A DNA stretch of 64,000 nt, from positions 4,549,637 through 4,613,636 of the forward strand of contig CM025851.1 of NCBI GenBank assembly GCA_003952965.2, read 5' to 3'. Position 1 is the stretch's first letter. Each line of letters begins with the position of its first letter. Below the pieces are notes generated by a model. It searched no databases. It was not told where the DNA came from and saw only the letters and a program-made list of their open reading frames with translations. Positions 59,301-64,000 of the stretch are shown here, piece by piece. Both the position numbers and the translations under genes were made by a program. The DNA comes from Morella rubra. Its lineage: Eukaryota; Streptophyta; Magnoliopsida; Fagales; Myricaceae.

Positions 59301-61863
59301 CTCGATCCAGCTGCACCACCTAGCCCCAAAGCCACACCTACTTTAGAGGTATAAAAGGAATCTCCAATTCACGTGGTCATATGCCTTGTGAACATCCAAT
59401 TATGTTAGGCGAACTCGGACTTAGAAATTGTTCTTTCTCAATCGAACTACACATTATGTATGGCACACAAAGGGAAAGATGCAACTAACTTAGCCATTGA
59501 CCTAAGCTATGCTGGAATTGTAATCTGATGACTAATAACATTTTAATAGTTTCTACCATTATATGTTAGGCAAACTCTGACTCCAGAATGTTTCAAATCA
59601 TGTTAGATACTAATTATGATTGTATTCACCCAGTTGCCTTAATTTTTTAATATGCTTGTATTTTATGTATGTTCTACTTAATGTGTACCTTCTTGCTTTA
59701 AGAAAAAGTAATACTAAAGCTTGGTGTGTTTATGTAATGGTCACTTTGTAATGGTCTTCTTATGAAATTAACAGATATCCAAAGACAAAATGAACAGCGT
59801 TGTGAACAAGAAATTGAGGAAATCAGAAGGGGAGTTAGGTCGGGAAATATTACGCCCAATACTTCACTTATCAGATTCTCAGATGATGCACTTGATGAGC
59901 AAAAGCACAGTATCAGGATTGCAGATGAAAAGGTTGCCTTGGCTGTTCAGGCATATGATTTGGTATGTGGGATCTCCGTCTTTCCTTGTACTGTCATTAC
60001 TACCATTGTTTGCAGCATGCGAGAAAGTGAACTCTTGAACCAGAGCTACTGGTAATGCTTGTCGCCTGTGAGAGTTTATTGGACATGTGTTTAGTTCCAT
60101 AATTAAGATTGCAGTACCTAGCAATCATAAGTTGTATTGTGAGTGGTGTTTTATTTGCTCTTTGCTGGGGGATATTATGGATCCAATGTGAGATTTATGT
60201 GATCCTTCTTCAAAATAGTAGAAACATATGCTTCCACTTAGCTGCTCTAGTTTTCTCTCTACATATTTCTTGTCACTTGTATATGATTTTCCTTATTTCT
60301 CAAAATAAGTAACAGTTGCATGAAGGTCAGTTTGTTTTTTGGAGAATGAGATCTATTGTCGAATGCCCTTGTATAGGTATAAGTTTTGAGAAAAAGATCA
60401 TCCGCTTTCTACAAAGTTGGGTAATATGGAATAATACAGTTGAAACCGTAATTGATGAAGTCAGATGTGCATACCTTAATGTTAGGTATTTCTTATTACT
60501 GCACCTTTCTTTGAGGGGTATAATATTTCCATTATTTTTAAGGAATTAGCTTGGCACCCTCATTTTTTATTTACTTTTTCTAATTGTGTCTATTCATAAT
60601 AATGCTTTAGGTAGATACACACATACAGCAACTTGATCAATATTTGAAAAGATTCGATGAAGAGCTTCGACGTGGTAATCTACTTATATTCCATGTTGAT
60701 TGATTCAATAGTATTTTTCCACTTTGTGGCACTTTCACAGCTTTAATGGTTGGTTTGGAAATACTTGTGATCGTTTCTGCCTGTGACTTAAATTATCGAA
60801 TTTTATTTACTTATGTGACAGAGAGAGAGGGTGCTACTGCAAGTGGGGTCCCTTCTCCAAGTCTTGCTGTTAGCGTGAAAGCCGGAAGGGGAAGTGAAAG
60901 TGGTAGAGGAGGGCGTAAGAAGTATCTACCTTGCCTATATATGCTCGTTCATTGTTAGTTTTCCTGATAGGTTATTTTACATGTGCTTACTTTGGCTTTT
61001 GATTCCGATACTATTTTCTTTCTTTCTTAAGTCTGATACTTGCTTTCTCTTAGAAGCTTTTTGTTGATTGACTTTGATCCAATACTTTCTTTTTACGTTA
61101 GTTTCCGGATAAGGGGAATGAGATCCATTATAGATTCTTTTCCTGCCAAAGATATGTAGACTACTGGGTTTGAAATTATGAAGGCATTGTGCAAACTATT
61201 TAAAAAGATGGGGGAAGAGAGGGGGAGGGGTTTTTCTTCGGGCCATAGAAGGGCAACAAGAAGGGAGGAGGGTGCAAGGGTCTTGTAATAGAGCAGGGAA
61301 GTGATGAAGGGGATGGTAGTCTTTATGGAGCCCTTTCACCGGGCAAATCCATTGATTTTCAAACAATTGTAGGGCAGCTCCACTGCATCAAATCTGAGAA
61401 TGTCAAGTAGGGTGGCATATATACTCAACCTACCTGAAGACAGGATATACTGATTGAAATAACATATTTCTGCCAGAACACGCCAGGCAACAGCAGCGGC
61501 AGTGGCAGTGGCAGTGGCAACAGAAGTGGCAACTACAGCTGCAACTCCTACTGGTATGGATTTAGATCTACCGGTGGATCCAAATGAGCCGACATACTGT
61601 TTCTGTAACCAAGTTAGCTATGGGGAGATGGTTGCTTGCGACAACGCTGATGTATGCAATTCCTTCTTTTTATCAATTTTTTTTTTTCATCTAAGCATAT
61701 CTTCTTCATTCTTGACCTATGATCTGATGAGATTACATGCCTCTTTTAACAGTGCAAAATAGAGTGGTTCCATTTTGGTTGTGTTGGTTTGAAAGAGCAA
61801 CCAAAAGGAAAATGGTATTGTTCAGACTGTGCAGTGATAAAAAATCGTCGTAAAGGTCGATGA
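56391..61863 (+). CDS. ING1: PHD finger protein ING1 (inhibitor of growth family)
   Basis: Seven exons, 56391-56418, 57014-57085, 59775-59962, 60611-60674, 60822-60921, 61477-61651 and 61753-61863, give 245 residues with all phases closed. The N-terminal ING domain (about 5-115) shows [20 protein letters not shown] and [23 protein letters not shown] and is predicted helical. A basic and Ala-rich linker follows ([15 protein letters not shown]...). The C4HC3 PHD finger spans about 192-237: CFC, ACDNADC, EWFHFGC and WYCSDC. The tail is basic (KNRRKGR). ING proteins read H3K4me3 through the PHD finger and tether histone acetyltransferase or deacetylase complexes in the nucleus. The [15 protein letters not shown] lead-in marks the plant ING1 rather than ING2 branch; Arabidopsis At3g24010 is the likely orthologue, from memory. 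Intron 2 (2.7 kb) carries an antisense LINE. The first exon codes only nine residues. Confidence 0.94.
57411..59410 (-). mobile_element. 5'-truncated L1-type LINE, antisense in ING1 intron 2
   Basis: On the minus strand a reverse-transcriptase region starts mid-domain ([12 protein letters not shown]) near 59405. It continues through [13 protein letters not shown] with the catalytic FADD, then the zf-RVT region ([20 protein letters not shown]), and ends with AATAAAA and a poly(A) tail seen as poly(T) at 57412-57421. An endonuclease and ORF1 are absent, so it is truncated at the 5' end. ACATAAT lies near both ends and may be a short target-site duplication, though a few bases separate it from the tail. 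Confidence 0.85.
57986..59350 (-). pseudogene. LINE reverse transcriptase remnant (broken)
   Basis: The longest open piece (59199-58489) covers the FADD motif, the LGC-x-(8)-YPGLPLG segment and the helical [20 protein letters not shown] region. A stop codon at 58491-58489 breaks it, after which the same frame continues (58482-58249). A frameshift near an A-run at 58257-58265 shifts to another frame (58231-57986). Another frameshift lies just upstream of 59199, where GLRQGD is in a different frame. It cannot make a working protein. Confidence 0.85.
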
Positions 61864-62713
61864 TGCTGGAAAGCTGTTCCAGAACATACAATTTTCTTAG
61901 GATTTTTTTTTTCCTCAGCTGTTGTTAGGATTCTTATTGTTAGAAAATACACAACCCCTATCGTGTATTTTCTACTTTACTCAATTCCTCTCAGCCTTTG
62001 CTGTATAATATTTCTTTTGCTGTATGTTTGTGTACATGTCTTGGTGCTTTTAGCATCGTTTTAAAGAATCATTATTATTGCATAATTCCTGGTAGACGCA
62101 CTTCTCCCTTTGTTTTTTTACCCGGAACGAGGACTAAACTTCACGACCGCACCACATTGAAAAATATGTCTCTACAAATGATCTTTTGATTTTGAGGAAC
62201 AATAGATAATAACTTCGATTTTCCTCTCATTAATTTAGCCAAAGTAAAGCCAAATGATATTCACCGACAAGATTTTCTTCTACTATTTGCATTTAAACAA
62301 GTCAAACACACGTGAGAATCTTCGTTATTACCATAATCCCAGCAGCCAATTATCCGTAGCATCCAAAAGTTAAAACTTTAATTTTCGTATTAGAATGGGT
62401 CAAAAAAAGATTATTAAAATTTAGTTCCAACAGAAATCCAACCTTTCAATTGCAAATCTGCGGAGAAAATTGATTTATTTGCAAAAATTCTAGTTCCGAA
62501 TTCCGATACACGTTGATTCCTCAGTGCAGCGACAAAGACAGGCTTAATCCTAACTTACCAAAACTACCTACACTGTTCTCTTACCATGGTTACAAGGATA
62601 CCTTGTGATCAACCCAATCGAGAGACATGTAAAAAAGAAAATTCCTGACGTTTTGCATCAGGCATGGATCTTGGAGTGGAAACAATAAGGCTGTTCTGAA
62701 GGTAGTAAGGTCC
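61864..62713. other. Convergent 3' flanks of ING1 and HSP60
   Basis: ING1 and HSP60 are transcribed towards each other, so both 3' UTRs lie here. No gene is seen. Confidence 0.5.
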
Positions 62714-64000
62714 TCAATAATCCATGCCGCCCATGCCACCACCACCCATTGCCGGAGCCTCTTTATCATCCTTGGGTAGTTCGGTCACAACAGCTTCAGT
62801 GGTTGTCATCAAAGACGACACACTGTTGAAGCAAGCAAACAACATGATCAACACAAGCTATCGAAGTCAAAGCATCGCATACACACAAAAACACCACCAG
62901 CACCATTCAGCTTACCTCGCAGAATCAACCAAAGCGGTCCTAATTACTTTCACTGGGTCAATTATTCCAGCTTTGATCATATCAACATACTCACCTGGTT
63001 ATGCAATTGGAAATTAGAATCATAGTGTTATAAAAAATGAATGTGGACAAACATGCCCTTCCCTCCGCAAGGGTTCAATCCAAGATTCAAATCTATCCAG
63101 CTGGCCTGCATGCCTTAATGCATGCATGAAAACAAATTGCCCAAAGAAAAAAAGAAAAAAAAAAAAACCTAGAAAACGAATTGTCGGGCTTCACTTACCT
63201 TTGGCTGCATCATATCCTTTATTAGGATCCGTTTCTTCCAGCAGCTTACCAACAACAACAGCCCCCTCAACTCCAGCATTAGAAGCAATTGTATACACAG
63301 GTGTCTGCATTATTAACAAATGACAACACATGGTTGTCAACCGGATCACAATGATAATGCCCCAGTTTCAGATATGCCAGAAGGTCTATTGCAAACGTAT
63401 GTGCTGAGAAGAGCTTATTCAGTGTTCAGCACATTTTTGCAGAATTGACGAAGGATGAAAAAAAAGGGGATCAGCGCCATAGAGGACTTTGTTCAAGAAA
63501 TCCAAGCTAATTGCTCTTAAATACTTAAATAAGAGTATTCTCAGAGACAAACCTTCAGAGCATTCTGAATTATCTGAACACCAATCTTCTGATCAAAGTT
63601 GGCAGTTTCTAGCTTTTCTAATTCTTTTGATGCGTATAGAAGAGCAACTCCACCACCTGTAAATGGAAAATTTTGTAAGTTTCAGCATTGTTTCAAATTT
63701 CAACCTGAAAACCTCAAAATAATGGATAAGCTATTTACCTGGTACTATACCCTCCTCTACAGCTGCTTTTGTGGCATTCAAGGCATCTGTTACTCTATCC
63801 TTCTTCTCACTAACTTCAGCTTCACTAGCTCCTCCAATCTATGGAAAAAAGCAAATTACCATCGGCTGTCAATTACCACTCTACGAGAATATGCAAATAC
63901 AAAAGGTATAGATCGGCTAGCCTAAACAGCAAAAGTTGCTGCATCACTTAGTTTACACTGTATGAAATATCATTAAGCAAAAATACAAATCACACCTTCA
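62714..64000 (-). CDS. HSP60: Mitochondrial chaperonin HSP60 (CPN60), C-terminal exons (partial gene)
   Basis: Six exon pieces in transcript order: 64000-63996 (end of an exon), 63838-63739, 63656-63553, 63304-63199, 62994-62916 and 62822-62714; phases match and give about the last 167 residues. The rest lies beyond the right edge. The product is the group I chaperonin that folds imported proteins in the mitochondrial matrix as a heptameric ring with CPN10. Landmarks are [36 protein letters not shown], which includes the conserved nucleotide-binding turn, then [35 protein letters not shown] and [11 protein letters not shown]. The tail is a short Gly-Met repeat ([11 protein letters not shown]), the mitochondrial and bacterial GroEL type, unlike plastid CPN60 tails. 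Arabidopsis At3g23990 sits in the same neighbourhood, from memory. Confidence 0.95.

Noticed and set aside
1..64000. CRISPR array, operon, phage or prokaryotic defence system
   Set aside because: No regularly spaced repeats or prokaryotic genes exist; intron-rich plant genes fill the window.

Overview
This is eukaryotic plant nuclear DNA. Genes are split by many GT–AG introns, the intergenic DNA is AT-rich, transposon relics are plentiful, and the products are plant types (chloroplast manganese transporter, dirigent proteins, plant-type GATA, SEC24 and ING proteins, mitochondrial HSP60). A eudicot is most likely, because the gene set matches from memory a block of Arabidopsis chromosome 3. 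I cannot name the species.

Layout from left to right: first exon of a GATA1-like transcription factor (minus, cut by the window edge); an inverted-repeat transposon with a LINE tail nested in it; a ten-exon chloroplast GDT1/UPF0016 Mn transporter (plus); a four-exon GT14 beta-glucuronosyltransferase-like gene (minus); a two-exon hydroxyethylthiazole kinase THIM (plus); three intronless dirigent genes (minus), two of which lie in duplicated segments of about 1.28 kb with no difference seen; a twelve-exon SERINC gene (minus); about 5 kb of gene-free DNA with a clean 768-bp Mutator-like element; a 24-exon SEC24C/D-type COPII coat gene (plus) with several transposon insertions in its introns; a seven-exon ING1 PHD-finger gene (plus) with an antisense LINE in intron 2; and the last exons of a mitochondrial HSP60 gene (minus, cut by the right edge).

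The genes are independent housekeeping and cell-wall genes, not an operon or pathway cluster. From memory, the series HSP60 – ING1 – dirigent – THIM – GT14 – GATA1 matches Arabidopsis At3g23990 to At3g24050, so the main message is an anciently conserved gene order with SEC24, SERINC and the Mn transporter interspersed. Exon boundaries were read by hand from splice sites, with reading phase checked across every junction; each multi-exon model closes in frame. UTR limits are approximate.

I found no convincing undescribed biological system. The most interesting structures are the nested transposons with readable target-site duplications and the identical dirigent duplication with its odd, microdeletion-rich spacer.
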